Shown here: positions 33,597 to 43,230 of the stretch, in pieces | How the letters are laid out: each line of letters starts with the position of its first letter | Position numbering within the stretch: position 1 is the stretch's first letter | Source of the DNA: Nocardia aobensis NBRC 100429 | GTDB taxonomy: Bacteria; Actinomycetota; Actinomycetes; Mycobacteriales; Mycobacteriaceae | Direction: 5' to 3' | Assembly: GCF_000308375.1 (NCBI RefSeq) | Contig: NZ_BAFQ01000298.1 | Location: forward strand, 54,000 to 117,999 | Length of the DNA: 64,000 bases | The notes under the pieces: generated by a model | Databases searched by the model: none | Told to the model about the DNA's origin: nothing | What the model saw: only the letters and a program-made list of their open reading frames with translations | Position numbers and translations under genes: made by a program

Positions 33597-34553
33597 CTAC
33601 CTCCCCGCTGGTCGGATATGCACGGTGACGGCGTCACCCGACTCGGTGGAGGCGAGCGCATTGTCGAGGAAACGTCCCAGGTCGACGGTCGACATCGCCG
33701 CGGCTCCGGCACGGACGCCGGGCAGCAGGTCGACGCCGAGGGTGTGCAGATCGCCGGAACTCTTGTCCAGGAACGACTGCAGCGCGTCGATCAGCGGAGC
33801 CGCACCGTCCTCGATACTCGTCAGTGGTCCGAAGGAGGCTGCGAAGTGCACACCGCCGAGCACATCGGTGAATCCTGATCCGAACTCGGCCAGCTTCGGC
33901 GTGGCTCCGGCGAGATCTGCGGGGACGGTATCGGTGCTCTGCAGCAGCGGCTGCAGTGCCGTGAGCAATTGCGTCAGATCGCCCGATCGCTGGGTCAGGG
34001 TCTTCGCGAGTAGTTCACCGGCCCGCGACAAGTCGTTCAGGACCCAGGGGTCCTCCGGAAGCGCGACGTCCACAGTCTGGAATATCTCCCGAATGCGTTC
34101 GGGCTCGACTTGTTCCAGCATCCGGGTCAGACGGGCCGACAATTCCTGGAAGGTGGTCGGCACTACGACGTGCGCGGTCGGAACTTTCGCGCCGTCCCCG
34201 AGATAGGGTCCCCGCTCGGTGGTCGGTTGCACGGCCAGATACGCCTCGCCCAGCGCCGATAGATTGTCCACCCGGAATCGGCTGTCCACCGGAATGCGGT
34301 AGCCGTCGTCGTAGTTCCAGGAGATCTCGGCATGGTCCGCCGAGGGCGTCACCGCAGTGACATGCCCGATGGCGACGCCACGCAGCAGCACCCGCGAACC
34401 GACCACGAGCCCATTGGTGTCCGGCACGGACATGCCGGCGGTCCGGATATGTCGAAACGCGCCGGTTTCCAACCCGATGTGGTCCAGATACACGAACGAG
34501 GACGCGGCGATGACCGCCATTCCCGCGACCGATGCGACGGTTTTCAGATTCAT
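33597..34553 (-). CDS. mceF: Mce protein, MceF position
   Basis: 318 residues. An N-terminal membrane anchor (about 1-22, VASVAGMAVIAASSFVYLDHI) and the MlaD/Mce domain with GLVVGSRVLLRGVAIGHVTA, followed by the Cholesterol-uptake-type helical region. The C-terminus ends soon after the helical segment without a long Pro-rich tail. Part of the hexameric envelope-spanning lipid conduit. Overlaps mceE by four bases. Confidence 0.88.
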   Translation of the reverse strand: MNLKTVASVAGMAVIAASSFVYLDHIGLETGAFRHIRTAGMSVPDTNGLVVGSRVLLRGVAIGHVTAVTPSADHAEISWNYDDGYRIPVDSRFRVDNLSALGEAYLAVQPTTERGPYLGDGAKVPTAHVVVPTTFQELSARLTRMLEQVEPERIREIFQTVDVALPEDPWVLNDLSRAGELLAKTLTQRSGDLTQLLTALQPLLQSTDTVPADLAGATPKLAEFGSGFTDVLGGVHFAASFGPLTSIEDGAAPLIDALQSFLDKSSGDLHTLGVDLLPGVRAGAAAMSTVDLGRFLDNALASTESGDAVTVHIRPAGR

Positions 34554-35548
34554 TTCACTGCCCCCAGCATGCGCAGCAGATTTTCGACATCAGCCACGAT
34601 CCGGTCGCCGTGATCGGTATCGATGGAGCGGATGTTCACCGACGGGTCCTGCACGAACGGCAACAGGGTCGTGCGCAGGAACTCCGACAGCTTCGCGGTA
34701 TCCGCTGGGGCGCGATCCCAGATGTCGCGCCCGATTCCGCCGGTTTCGGCCAGCGAATCGAACAGCGGTACCAACCACAAGCCGCCCTCGTACACGCTGC
34801 CGACAGAGGGAAGGATCTGGCTGATGTAGGAGACGATGCTCACGGCGGTTCGCCGCCAATAGTGTTCGGTCTCTTGCCCGAACAGGGTGGCCAAGGTTTG
34901 TCCTTTGGCATCGATCGCACCGCCGGTGTCGCGGAAACCGTTGAGCATGCGATCGATTTCGTTGGTATCGCCGGCCAGATCCCGCATATCGCCCGCGACC
35001 ACCGAAGCCAATCGTTGCACGTCGTGAGGCTGCGGCATGACGGTATTGATTCCGGTCATCGCGTCCTCGATCTTTCGGATACTGCCGCCGTTGACGAAAT
35101 AGGCGAGGACCGCCATGGTGTCTTCCAGTTGCGGCGGTGAACTCGTGTGGTCGACGGTCACGGTCGCGCCCGGCCGCAGATACGGACCTTGCACGACCGG
35201 TCCGTGATCGAGCGCGATATAAGTGTCACCCAACAGCGTGTTCTGCCGGATCACCGCGCGCACGTCGGCGGGCACCTTCGTCCCGTCCTTGACATGTGCG
35301 CTGACATCGACGAATTTCCCCGAGGCGGTCAGTTTTTCGACCTCGCCGACCCTGAGTCCGTCCATCATCACATCGGCGCCGGTCGGCAGATTCATCGTGC
35401 TCACGAATTGCAGGTCGAGCTGATAGCCCGCGCCGACGCCGCCCCGGACCGAGGGTAGGTCGTCCGGCCCGACCGAGCAGGCGGTGGTGGCCAGCAGACT
35501 GCAGCCGAGCGCCGCGGCGGCGGTCTTCCATCGTGTGGTCGTCTTCAT
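34550..35548 (-). CDS. mceE: Mce lipoprotein, MceE (LprK-like)
   Basis: 332 residues. The signal peptide ends in a lipobox, LLATTAC, so Cys24 is the likely lipidated residue, as expected for the MceE position. The Mce domain follows with NLPTGADVMMDGLRVGEVEKL. ATGA overlaps with both mceD and mceF. It anchors the Mce assembly on the outer face of the cytoplasmic membrane. Confidence 0.9.
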   Translation of the reverse strand: MKTTTRWKTAAAALGCSLLATTACSVGPDDLPSVRGGVGAGYQLDLQFVSTMNLPTGADVMMDGLRVGEVEKLTASGKFVDVSAHVKDGTKVPADVRAVIRQNTLLGDTYIALDHGPVVQGPYLRPGATVTVDHTSSPPQLEDTMAVLAYFVNGGSIRKIEDAMTGINTVMPQPHDVQRLASVVAGDMRDLAGDTNEIDRMLNGFRDTGGAIDAKGQTLATLFGQETEHYWRRTAVSIVSYISQILPSVGSVYEGGLWLVPLFDSLAETGGIGRDIWDRAPADTAKLSEFLRTTLLPFVQDPSVNIRSIDTDHGDRIVADVENLLRMLGAVK

Positions 35549-36642
35549 CGCTGACCTTTCGCGAGCACCATGTCCAGCAGGCCGGCGATCGGAACCTGCA
35601 CGTGGCCTTGGTCGGCCGAGCAGCTACCGGGCGCGCTGTGGTTCGCCGCCGCGCACAGTTCGGGAGCCGCCGGTGAATCGAGCTGCACCGTGGGCGGGCG
35701 GTAGTCGATCGACATCCCGCCGTCGTTCGCCGCCTGCTGCCGCAGCATCGACGCGACCGGAGGAATCGAATCCAGTAGGCCGGCAATATCTTTGGAGCGG
35801 GTCGCGGCCAGGTGGATGACGTCGGCGACCGGGCCCTGCAGCAGTGGCCAGAGGTCCCCGCCGTAGTTGGTCTGGATGTCGTGGAGCAGGTTCACCAGCC
35901 AGCCCACGCCCACGCAGACGTCGACCACTCCGGGCCACAGATCGATGCCGGCCCGTACTACTTCCGGCATCTGGTCCAGTATCGAGCGGATGGCCGGCCA
36001 TCGTTGCAGCGCCTCGTCGGTGAGTGGCGCCATGTTCTGGATGATGGCGCCGATATCGGCGGTCAACCGGTCCGGGCTCGCCGCCGCCGCGGAGGCGTGC
36101 AGCATCATGGCCCGCGCATTCTCACCCTGGCCGCGCAGTGCCTGTTCGAAGCCGGCTACGGCCTTCTCGAAACTCTCCTTGCTGTCGTTCGGGCTCAGCG
36201 CGTCGATGAAATCCGCTGCCGATCCGGCGATTTCGGAGATGCTCTTCGGCGTGAAACTGTGATCTTCGGGAATGCATTGTCCCGCGGTCAGTTCCGGCCC
36301 GGACCGGTAGTTGCCGACCAGTTCCACGCTGCGGTCGGCGAGAATCGACTTGGACCTCGTCACCGCCCGCACATCGGCCGGGAACCGGCGGCCGCCGTCG
36401 AGCGAGAACGTCACCTCGACGTGATCGCCCGCCGGCCGGATCCGGTCCACTCGTCCTACCTGCAAACCCATCTGGGTTATCGGATTCCCGGGGTAGAGAC
36501 CGACCGCGTCCGGCATCTGTGCGCAGAATCCCGATTGCGATGGCGGGCCGTCGGGTTCGACGACGGTGAAGCCGACGCCGCCGATCAGCGCGAGCGATAC
36601 GACCGCACCGGTGCCGATCAGATATTTCCTGTTCACCTTCAT
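35545..36642 (-). CDS. mceD: Mce protein, MceD position
   Basis: 365 residues. One N-terminal transmembrane helix (YLIGTGAVVSLALIGGVGFTV), Mce domain with NPITQMGLQVGRVDRIRPAG, then the long helical domain. A late region holds Cys residues (ELCAAANHSAPGSCSA). The start at 36642 (MKVNRKYLIG) is chosen because the next upstream Met would reach into mceC. The gap to mceC is one base. Confidence 0.87.
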   Translation of the reverse strand: MKVNRKYLIGTGAVVSLALIGGVGFTVVEPDGPPSQSGFCAQMPDAVGLYPGNPITQMGLQVGRVDRIRPAGDHVEVTFSLDGGRRFPADVRAVTRSKSILADRSVELVGNYRSGPELTAGQCIPEDHSFTPKSISEIAGSAADFIDALSPNDSKESFEKAVAGFEQALRGQGENARAMMLHASAAAASPDRLTADIGAIIQNMAPLTDEALQRWPAIRSILDQMPEVVRAGIDLWPGVVDVCVGVGWLVNLLHDIQTNYGGDLWPLLQGPVADVIHLAATRSKDIAGLLDSIPPVASMLRQQAANDGGMSIDYRPPTVQLDSPAAPELCAAANHSAPGSCSADQGHVQVPIAGLLDMVLAKGQR

Positions 36643-36643
36643 C

Positions 36644-37627
36644 TCAACACGTCCGCCCGGGGAGAGGAATACAGACATTCGAGGCCAGAATCGTGCCTCC
36701 GGAAACCGTCGCGAGCCCCTGCGGCGTGAGCCAGGCCTCGAGTTGTGCGCGCAGGCCCTGCAACTTGTCCATCGCGGGACCCATGGTGGTGTCGAGACTT
36801 TCGATCGACTTCTTCACCTGATCGACCACGGCGCGAACCTGATCCTTGTGATCGAGATAGAACTTCATCTCCGGCTGCACCCGCATCAGCACATCGCCGA
36901 GCAGGCTGTAGGCCTCGTTGAATCCGACGTGCGCGTTGTCGTAGGTGGACACGACGACATCGATCTGGCGAATGAGATCGAAGACGAAGTCGCGGTTGGC
37001 GTCGAACGACTTCAGATATTCCGAGGCCAGTCCGGTGATCTGCTCGACCTGACTGCGCTGGCGATCCATCACCGCGGCGATGCTGTTCATCCCGGAGATC
37101 AGTGAACCGACCGAGGTCGAATTGTGTTGCAACGCTTGGGCGACCTGGTCGATATTCGCGTCCACAGTGGTGCCGTCGACCTTGTCGGTCACGTGCGGCG
37201 CCGCTTGCAGCACGTCGCCGATCGAATAGGGCACGGAGACGTGATCGGCGGGAAGCACGCGCGATCCGAGGGGAGCGCGGCCGAGCGGAACGATGGTGAC
37301 CGCGTATCCGCCTACCGGGGTCAGCATCCGGACCTCGACATGGGAGTCGTCGCCGATGAAGGTGTCGTCGGAGACCTGCGCCTCCACCAGCACCGTGTCC
37401 GGACGGAAGGCCACCTTGGTGACCTTGCCGACGGTGATGCCGGCCACCCGCACCTCCTGGCCGGTGGCCAGGGCCGCGGCGTCGGTGGTCTCGAACGCCA
37501 CGGTGCGCTGGCCGACCGGGTGGGTGTAGAAGAGTGTGGTCGCACCGAGGGCGACGACCGCGGTCACGACGACGACCGTCCCCAGCAGGGTTTCACTCGC
37601 CACGATCCGGCGCATTACTCGGCGCAT
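36644..37627 (-). CDS. mceC: Mce protein, MceC position
   Basis: 327 residues. N-terminal membrane anchor (ETLLGTVVVVTAVVALGATTLF), Mce domain with ALATGQEVRVAGITVGKVTK, helical region, and a C-terminal pair of Cys (SNVCIPLPGRTC). ATG 37627 has a GAGG 9 bases upstream and overlaps the end of mceB by 13 bases; ATG 37615 (TAATG overlap) is the alternative. Confidence 0.87.
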   Translation of the reverse strand: MRRVMRRIVASETLLGTVVVVTAVVALGATTLFYTHPVGQRTVAFETTDAAALATGQEVRVAGITVGKVTKVAFRPDTVLVEAQVSDDTFIGDDSHVEVRMLTPVGGYAVTIVPLGRAPLGSRVLPADHVSVPYSIGDVLQAAPHVTDKVDGTTVDANIDQVAQALQHNSTSVGSLISGMNSIAAVMDRQRSQVEQITGLASEYLKSFDANRDFVFDLIRQIDVVVSTYDNAHVGFNEAYSLLGDVLMRVQPEMKFYLDHKDQVRAVVDQVKKSIESLDTTMGPAMDKLQGLRAQLEAWLTPQGLATVSGGTILASNVCIPLPGRTC

Positions 37628-38625
37628 ACCACGACCTCGCTCCCGTTCAGCAAAACCTTGACCTCCGAGGGCAATTGGGCGACGCCGTGTGTGCAGTTCA
37701 TCGCCGCCGGCGCCGCCGAGACCTGCGGCAGTTGCAGGCCGGCGAACGCCACGGGCAGCAGTCGCAGGGCATCGGCGGCCTGCGGCAGCGAGGCGAAGGC
37801 GTGGGTCAGCAACGTGTCGACATCGACGTCGCGAGAGAAACCCAGTTCGGTGATCAGCTGGTGGACCGGGGTGAGGAATTCCGGTCCGAATTTCGCTGTC
37901 TTCGGGAATTCACTCAACACCGTCATCGCCTTCGCGATGGGAAAGCTCAGTGATCGCATGAACTCGATGACCTGTGGTGATTTGCCGCCCATCGAATCCG
38001 ATATCCGCGACAGATTCGTAACCAGTGCGGAGATGACTTGTTCGCGGTCGTGCGCCAGGTCGGCGAGCTTCTGAACACTGTCGAGCATGGGCGCCAGACC
38101 GGAGCCGTCGCCCTGGAGCAGGGTGATGGCGTTCTGCATGAAAGTGTTGATCTCGTCGGTGCTCATCGTGCTCAGCACCGGCTGTAGACCGTTGAACAGT
38201 TGCGTGATGTCGAACGAGGGCCGGGTGCGGTCGGTGCCCAGATGTCCGACCGGGCGGCCCGCCTGCTCCGGTTCCTCGAGGTCGACGTATCGAATTCCGG
38301 TGAGGTTCTGGTACTTCACGGCCAGAACCGTATTGTCCAGCAATCGATACGGTGCTTCCAGCGAAAAAGTCACCTCGGCGATGCTCGCCCCGTTCTTGCG
38401 GGTGAGATCGATGGCCGAAACCTTTCCCACTCGAACGCCTTTGGTTCGGATGTCGCCGTTGACATGCAGCCCGGAGACATCGGTGAACTCGGCGGAATAG
38501 CTGCGTGTATCACCGTGTACCGGGTTCTTGATCGCGCTGAAGATTATCGAGAACAGCACCACCGCCAACACTGCGGCGACGCCGAGCTTTCCGAGTGTGA
38601 CGAACAGTTTCGTGCGCGGAGTCAT
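37615..38625 (-). CDS. mceB: Mce protein, MceB position
   Basis: 336 residues. N-terminal helix KLGVAAVLAVVLFSIIFSAI, Mce domain with GLHVNGDIRTKGVRVGKVSAI, and the conserved GIRYVDLEEPEQAG after it. A C-terminal Cys pair occurs (MNCTHGVA and VVCAE). Overlaps mceA by four bases. Component of the hetero-hexameric Mce channel for lipid uptake. Confidence 0.88.
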   Translation of the reverse strand: MTPRTKLFVTLGKLGVAAVLAVVLFSIIFSAIKNPVHGDTRSYSAEFTDVSGLHVNGDIRTKGVRVGKVSAIDLTRKNGASIAEVTFSLEAPYRLLDNTVLAVKYQNLTGIRYVDLEEPEQAGRPVGHLGTDRTRPSFDITQLFNGLQPVLSTMSTDEINTFMQNAITLLQGDGSGLAPMLDSVQKLADLAHDREQVISALVTNLSRISDSMGGKSPQVIEFMRSLSFPIAKAMTVLSEFPKTAKFGPEFLTPVHQLITELGFSRDVDVDTLLTHAFASLPQAADALRLLPVAFAGLQLPQVSAAPAAMNCTHGVAQLPSEVKVLLNGSEVVVCAE

Positions 38626-39710
38626 CGATGTCCCTCCCCCGCCGGTGTCGTCGGAATTCCGGTGAGCGCCAGAGGCGTGGCGAACATCGGCAGATCGTCG
38701 ACGACGACGCGCAGGTTGAGCGTCTTCTTGCCGTTACGGTCGCTGAACGCGGCGTTGTACCGGTCGATCAGCGCCGACAGCTTGTCGGGTACCGTCGCGC
38801 CGCCGAGGATCTGCGGCACGGTATCGGTCATCGCCTGCACGAGCTGGGTGGCGGGCGTCAGCTCCGTGCCGTGGGAGGCCAGCAGATGTCCGGCCTTGCC
38901 GAACAAACTGTTCGCGGCCAATCCGAGGCCGCGGTCGGTCTTGTCCATGAACGCGTCGTCCACGCCGAACGAACCGTCCGGGCGCTGGTTGTATCGGCTG
39001 TCGTAGACGTTGTAGAGCGCGTCGACCGCCTGTGTTCCGAAAGCCGGTAGCACCTCGAGGATGTCGTCGGCTCGGCGCATCAGTTCGGTCGGCAGCGCGC
39101 GTTGCGTGGCCGCTATCCGGTCGGCGAAGACGATGCCCGATTGGATCAGCGGAGTCAGGCCGTCGGTGTAGCGCACCACCTTGTTCAGCGTGGTCACCAT
39201 CGACTGGGTCAGGGTGCCGTCGATCGCGAGCGATCCCTTCTCCAGCATCGTCGACATGGTGAAGTCGCCGGTGGGCATCTTGTTCAGCGTGCTGCCGTTC
39301 ACCAAACGGTTTCCTTCGGGGCGCGAGATGAGATCCACCGCGGTGATGCCGAAATAGTTCTGCGGCCGGAAATCGAGATCGAAGGCGTCGGTGAGGCCGG
39401 CCGAAATATCCGAGCGCAGTCGCACACTCATCCGCACGGTCCCGGGGTCGGTCTTCTCCAGGCGGGTGATCTCGCCGATCTCCGCGCCGTGCAGGATGAC
39501 CTTGGTGCCGGTTCCGACACCCGGCCCGACATAGGGCACCTCGATATTCAGTGCCAGCCCCGCCGGCTTGTGCAGACGCGGATAGACCCACAAGGCGATC
39601 ACCAGTACGACGGCGATCACCAGCGCGACCGCAGCGGCCGCCAGCTCGACCATGCGCTTCTGGTGCCGGTCGGTGCCGCGCAGGAAATCCTGGTTGCGTG
39701 TTTTGGCCAT
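38622..39710 (-). CDS. mceA: Mce protein, MceA position
   Basis: 362 residues. N-terminal anchor (MVELAAAAVALVIAVVLVIALWV), Mce domain with GPGVGTGTKVILHGAEIGEI, and a conserved DFRPQNYFGITAVDL. ATG 39710 is chosen because AAAGGA stands at the right distance; GTG 39713 is adjacent. First Mce subunit after the two YrbE permeases. Confidence 0.88.
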   Translation of the reverse strand: MAKTRNQDFLRGTDRHQKRMVELAAAAVALVIAVVLVIALWVYPRLHKPAGLALNIEVPYVGPGVGTGTKVILHGAEIGEITRLEKTDPGTVRMSVRLRSDISAGLTDAFDLDFRPQNYFGITAVDLISRPEGNRLVNGSTLNKMPTGDFTMSTMLEKGSLAIDGTLTQSMVTTLNKVVRYTDGLTPLIQSGIVFADRIAATQRALPTELMRRADDILEVLPAFGTQAVDALYNVYDSRYNQRPDGSFGVDDAFMDKTDRGLGLAANSLFGKAGHLLASHGTELTPATQLVQAMTDTVPQILGGATVPDKLSALIDRYNAAFSDRNGKKTLNLRVVVDDLPMFATPLALTGIPTTPAGEGHR

Positions 39711-39714
39711 CACC

Positions 39715-40587
39715 CTATCCTTTGAAAACCAGTAGCGGGGACAGTCCCCAGATCGCCACTGTCATCGCGAAATTCAGCACGACGATCGCCACGAGACTCG
39801 CGCGGATCGCCCGTCCCGATGCGGCACCGACGCCCGCGGGGCCGCCGGTGGCGAAATAGCCGTAGTAGCAATGGATCAGCGTCACCACAGCACAGAAGGT
39901 GACCGCCTTGATCACCGACGCCGTCAGATCCGGCCAGCTGAGGAACTGGGCGAAATAGTGGTCGTAGGTGCCGGGCGGCTGATGGTGGAAGACCTTGACG
40001 ATGACCCCACCGGTGAAGAAGGCGATCACCAGCGCCATGAGATATCCGGGCAGCACGACGAGCATCCCGCCGACCAGCCGCGTGCCGACGACGAACGGAA
40101 TCGCGCGCAGGCCCATCGATTCGGTGGCATCGATTTCCTCCGAGATACGCATGGCTCCGATCTCGGCGGTCATGCGACATCCCGCCTGGGCGGCGAATCC
40201 GATACCGGTGATGATCGGCGCGATCACACGAATGTTGCCGAAGGAACCGATGATTCCGGTCAGCGCACCGAATCCGAGCAGATTCAACGCCATGAACGCT
40301 TCGATCGCGACGACGGCGCCGACAGCGACGCCCAGGAAGAACATCAGGCTCACGACGCCGCCGTCGACGATCAGCGAACCGCTGCCCCACGCCATGTTGT
40401 TCATCGTCTTCACGGTCTGTTTCCGGTAGTGACGGATCGTCACCGGCAGCAGATACAAGGTTTTGGTGACGAACAGCGCGACCTGGCCGATTTCGCCGAC
40501 GAATTCGCTCACGCCTCGAACGAGTACGCGGATCGGGCGGGCGGCGAAGGCGGGCCGGGGAGAAGAGGATTGCGAGGGTGTACTCAT
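39715..40587 (-). CDS. yrbEB: YrbEB-type MlaE family permease
   Basis: 290 residues with about five to six transmembrane helices. The family signature GCRMTAEIGAMRISEEIDATESMG, with EIG and the coupling-helix glutamates, is intact. Inner-membrane permease of the Mce import ABC system, pairing with YrbEA and the MceG ATPase. The start at 40587 is two bases after the yrbEA stop. Confidence 0.93.
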   Translation of the reverse strand: MSTPSQSSSPRPAFAARPIRVLVRGVSEFVGEIGQVALFVTKTLYLLPVTIRHYRKQTVKTMNNMAWGSGSLIVDGGVVSLMFFLGVAVGAVVAIEAFMALNLLGFGALTGIIGSFGNIRVIAPIITGIGFAAQAGCRMTAEIGAMRISEEIDATESMGLRAIPFVVGTRLVGGMLVVLPGYLMALVIAFFTGGVIVKVFHHQPPGTYDHYFAQFLSWPDLTASVIKAVTFCAVVTLIHCYYGYFATGGPAGVGAASGRAIRASLVAIVVLNFAMTVAIWGLSPLLVFKG

Positions 40588-40589
40588 GA

Positions 40590-41501
40590 TCACGCCAATC
40601 GGGCCGGGAAGAACATCATCTGCAACTGGCTGATGAGCAGATTCGTCATGAAGATGCAGAACACGCTCAGCACGACCGAGGCATTGACGGCATTCGCCAC
40701 ACCCTTCGGGCCGCCCTTGGCCTCCAGCCCGCGCAAGCTCGCGATCAATACCACGATGGCGGCGAAGACGAGCGCCTTCAGTACCGAGAACGCCAAGTCG
40801 GTGGGCGTGGCGAAGGCACCGAAGGACTGCCAGAAGCTGCCCGGCACAACATGATTGACATTGGCCGAGATGATCAGGCCGGCGAAGACGCCCGCGGCGA
40901 TGATGATGATGCACAACACCGGCGCGATCACGATCATCGCCAGGAAGCGCGGCATCACCAGTCGTTCGACCGGGTCCACGCCCATGACGCGCATCGCGTC
41001 GATCTCCTCGCGAATCGCGCGGGCGCCGAGATCGGAGGCGATGGCCGAGGCCGCCGCACCACTCATCAACAGCCCGGCCGCCATCGGCGCGCCCTGTCCT
41101 ACGACGCCGAGTCCACTCGCCGCACCGGCCAGCGAATTCGCGCCGACCTGGTTCATGATGCCGCCGACCTGAACCGACACCTCCGCCCCGATCGGAATCG
41201 CCATGAGCAGTGCCGGCAGGGCGGTCACCTTCAGCAGCAACCACATCTGTTCGACGAGTTCGTATACCGGCATGCGCAGGCGAACGGTGTCGACCACCGA
41301 GTACCGCACTACCGCTGCGGTCAGGTGTGCGGACCGGCCCAGCGTCGCGAGGCTGTCCAGCGGCGCGCGCCGCAGGTGGGCCAGTACCCGGCCGGCGCGT
41401 GACAGGACGGCCGAGGGTGGCGACCCGGCCCGATGGCTCGGCATCGGGCCGCTCGAGTCGGGTAATGCGTGCGCGATCAACGGTGCCTGCGTAATACTCA
41501 T
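40590..41501 (-). CDS. yrbEA: YrbEA-type MlaE family permease
   Basis: 303 residues, multi-spanning. The signature SAIASDLGARAIREEIDAMRVMGVDP is the MlaE coupling motif. ATG 41501 is preceded by GGAGGGAGG at 8 bases. The N-terminal about 60 residues are a hydrophilic Ser/Pro-rich extension. First gene of the eight-gene mce operon. The likely promoter lies about 570 bases upstream at 42066-42107. Confidence 0.93.
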   Translation of the reverse strand: MSITQAPLIAHALPDSSGPMPSHRAGSPPSAVLSRAGRVLAHLRRAPLDSLATLGRSAHLTAAVVRYSVVDTVRLRMPVYELVEQMWLLLKVTALPALLMAIPIGAEVSVQVGGIMNQVGANSLAGAASGLGVVGQGAPMAAGLLMSGAAASAIASDLGARAIREEIDAMRVMGVDPVERLVMPRFLAMIVIAPVLCIIIIAAGVFAGLIISANVNHVVPGSFWQSFGAFATPTDLAFSVLKALVFAAIVVLIASLRGLEAKGGPKGVANAVNASVVLSVFCIFMTNLLISQLQMMFFPARLA

Positions 41502-42065
41502 CGGTGGCACCTCCCTCCGTGGATATCGGCGCGTGCGACAACTGCGCCGGTTGTTGCCGGGGTATCGATGGATGACGTGCGAGAGTCTTTTCGCCTCCGG
41601 TGAACGACAACTACCGAGGACGAAATCGCCTATCGCTCAGAGTTTTGCGCGTCGATTGCCATTCGTCAGCCCGCGAACCGAATGCACGTGACTCGGCGAA
41701 CGCCGGTGCGCCGCCGACCGAAAAGCCCGATTCCCGCAAACGGGATGCCGAGTAGCGGGGGCCGGGAGAGTTCCTGCGCGGTCTCGTGTCGGACGATGTG
41801 GAGATCTGCGCTGTCCGTTGTATCCCGCGTCCGCCGGTGCCACGTCGGGCACGAATTCGGGGACCGGAAAAGGGATCGCAGCATTCCAGATCGGTTCGGC
41901 GACATTGCCTTCGAGCGTCATTGTTCGATACTCCGATTCACGAGACCGCATTCGCCGCTGATGGGCGGGCAGTGGAGCCACGCACGAATTCCGAGAACGA
42001 CAGTCGGACCACCCCGTTGTGACCCGCATACCCGGACGATGCACCACGTGTCGTGGCTCACATAA
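41502..42065. other. Long gene-free leader upstream of the mce operon
   Basis: Open frames here (for example minus-strand 41637-42047) match nothing I recognise and lack a good start context. If transcription begins at the promoter near 42066, the mce mRNA has an untranslated leader of about 560 bases, which leaves room for post-transcriptional control or an overlooked peptide. A minus-strand start at 41920 (MTLEGNVAEP) is the best small-peptide candidate. Confidence 0.4.
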
Positions 42066-42107
42066 AACATACTTCGTTTTACGCGTGACGTCAATCGTAA
42101 TTTGTAA
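42066..42107 (-). promoter_or_regulatory. Promoter upstream of the mce operon
   Basis: On the minus strand: TTACAAAT (42100-42107), -35 TTGACG (42089-42094), 17-bp spacer, -10 TATGTT (42066-42071). A palindrome AACATA-C-TTCGTT (42066-42078) overlaps the -10, a typical repressor position. Confidence 0.55.
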
Positions 42108-42149
42108 AACAGCTCGGTTTACGTTTCGCCACCCCGGGCAGCTGCCCGA

Positions 42150-43154
42150 TCACCGACCGGGGGCCGTGAGCGAGTGCGCGGCCACGAAACTCGCCTCGAC
42201 AGCCGCCCGCGCCGCGGCCGGCAGCGTGGGCAGCAACTCGCGAACTCGGGCCTGCCGCCGCGCTACGGCGCGGCGCTCCGGCATTCCGGGCGTGGCCGCC
42301 ATCTGGGCGACAATCCCGTCGATCTCGTCCACCCCGCCGATGTGATGCCCGGCGTCGGCCAACGCCTGCTCGCGCACGATCTGCGCCTCGTCCTTCTCCT
42401 CCGACATGCCGATCGGGCCGACCATGCGGCCGTTGAGAAATTGCCGGACCACCGGTTCGTCGGAGGTGAGCAGCACCTCCCGCGGACCGAACATGACCAG
42501 GTCGCGCCGGAACAGCATGCCGATGTTGTCCGGCACGGTCCGCGCGAGATTGATGTTGTGCGTGACGATCAGGAAGGTCGCGTCGATCTGGGCGTTGATA
42601 TCCAGGAACAGCTGGCTGATGTAGGTGGTCCGCACCGGATCGAGCCCGGAGTCCGGTTCGTCGACGAGGATGACCTGCGGATCGAGAACCAGCGCTCGCG
42701 CCAGCCCCGCGCGTTTGCGCATACCTCCGGAGATCTCGCCCGGGAGCTTGTCCTCCGCACCGAGCAGGCCCGTCATCTCCAACTTCTCCATGACGATGCG
42801 CCGAATCTCCGCCTCCCCTTTGCGGGTGTGCTCACGCAACGGGAACGCCACGTTGTCGAACAGGTTCATCGAGCCGAACAGGGCGCCGTCCTGGAACAGC
42901 ACTCCGAACAGCTTCCGGATCTCGTAGAGCTGAGCGGTCGAGCAGGTGGTGATGTCGGTGCCGTCGACGTAGATCGATCCGCACTCGGGACGAAGCAGGC
43001 CGATCAGCGACTTCAGGAATACCGATTTGCCGGTACCCGAAGGGCCCAGCAGAACGCTGACCTCCCCGGCCGGCAGCGTCAATGTCACATCGCGCCAAAT
43101 AGTCTGGGAACCAAAGCTTTTGGTGATTCCGACAGTGCTGACTTCGACACCCAT
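42150..43154 (-). CDS. mceG: MceG/Mkl-type ATPase of the Mce importer
   Basis: An ABC ATPase of 334 residues. Walker A is LLGPSGTGKSVFLKSL, the signature is EISGGMRKRAGLARAL, Walker B is VILVDEPDSGLDP, and the switch His is in LIVTHN. The C-terminal extension of about 75 residues is typical of MceG/Mkl, which powers YrbE permeases. ATG 43154 is preceded by AGGAG at 5 bases. Linkage of the ATPase to an mce operon is noteworthy, since MceG genes are generally unlinked and shared. Confidence 0.92.
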   Translation of the reverse strand: MGVEVSTVGITKSFGSQTIWRDVTLTLPAGEVSVLLGPSGTGKSVFLKSLIGLLRPECGSIYVDGTDITTCSTAQLYEIRKLFGVLFQDGALFGSMNLFDNVAFPLREHTRKGEAEIRRIVMEKLEMTGLLGAEDKLPGEISGGMRKRAGLARALVLDPQVILVDEPDSGLDPVRTTYISQLFLDINAQIDATFLIVTHNINLARTVPDNIGMLFRRDLVMFGPREVLLTSDEPVVRQFLNGRMVGPIGMSEEKDEAQIVREQALADAGHHIGGVDEIDGIVAQMAATPGMPERRAVARRQARVRELLPTLPAAARAAVEASFVAAHSLTAPGR

Positions 43155-43230
43155 ACCTACTCCTGAGCAGAAACCGGCGCGAGAGTGGCGCCGGTGGCCG
43201 ATCACAGACAGTTCCAGCTGTGATACACAG

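Noticed and set aside
36640..36646. A frameshift between mceC and mceD
   Set aside because: The two genes are simply adjacent with a one-base gap; both frames are complete.
41637..42047. 136-codon minus-strand frame upstream of yrbEA as a gene
   Set aside because: No recognisable family, Arg/Pro-rich composition typical of a GC-bias frame, and it would fill the predicted mce leader.
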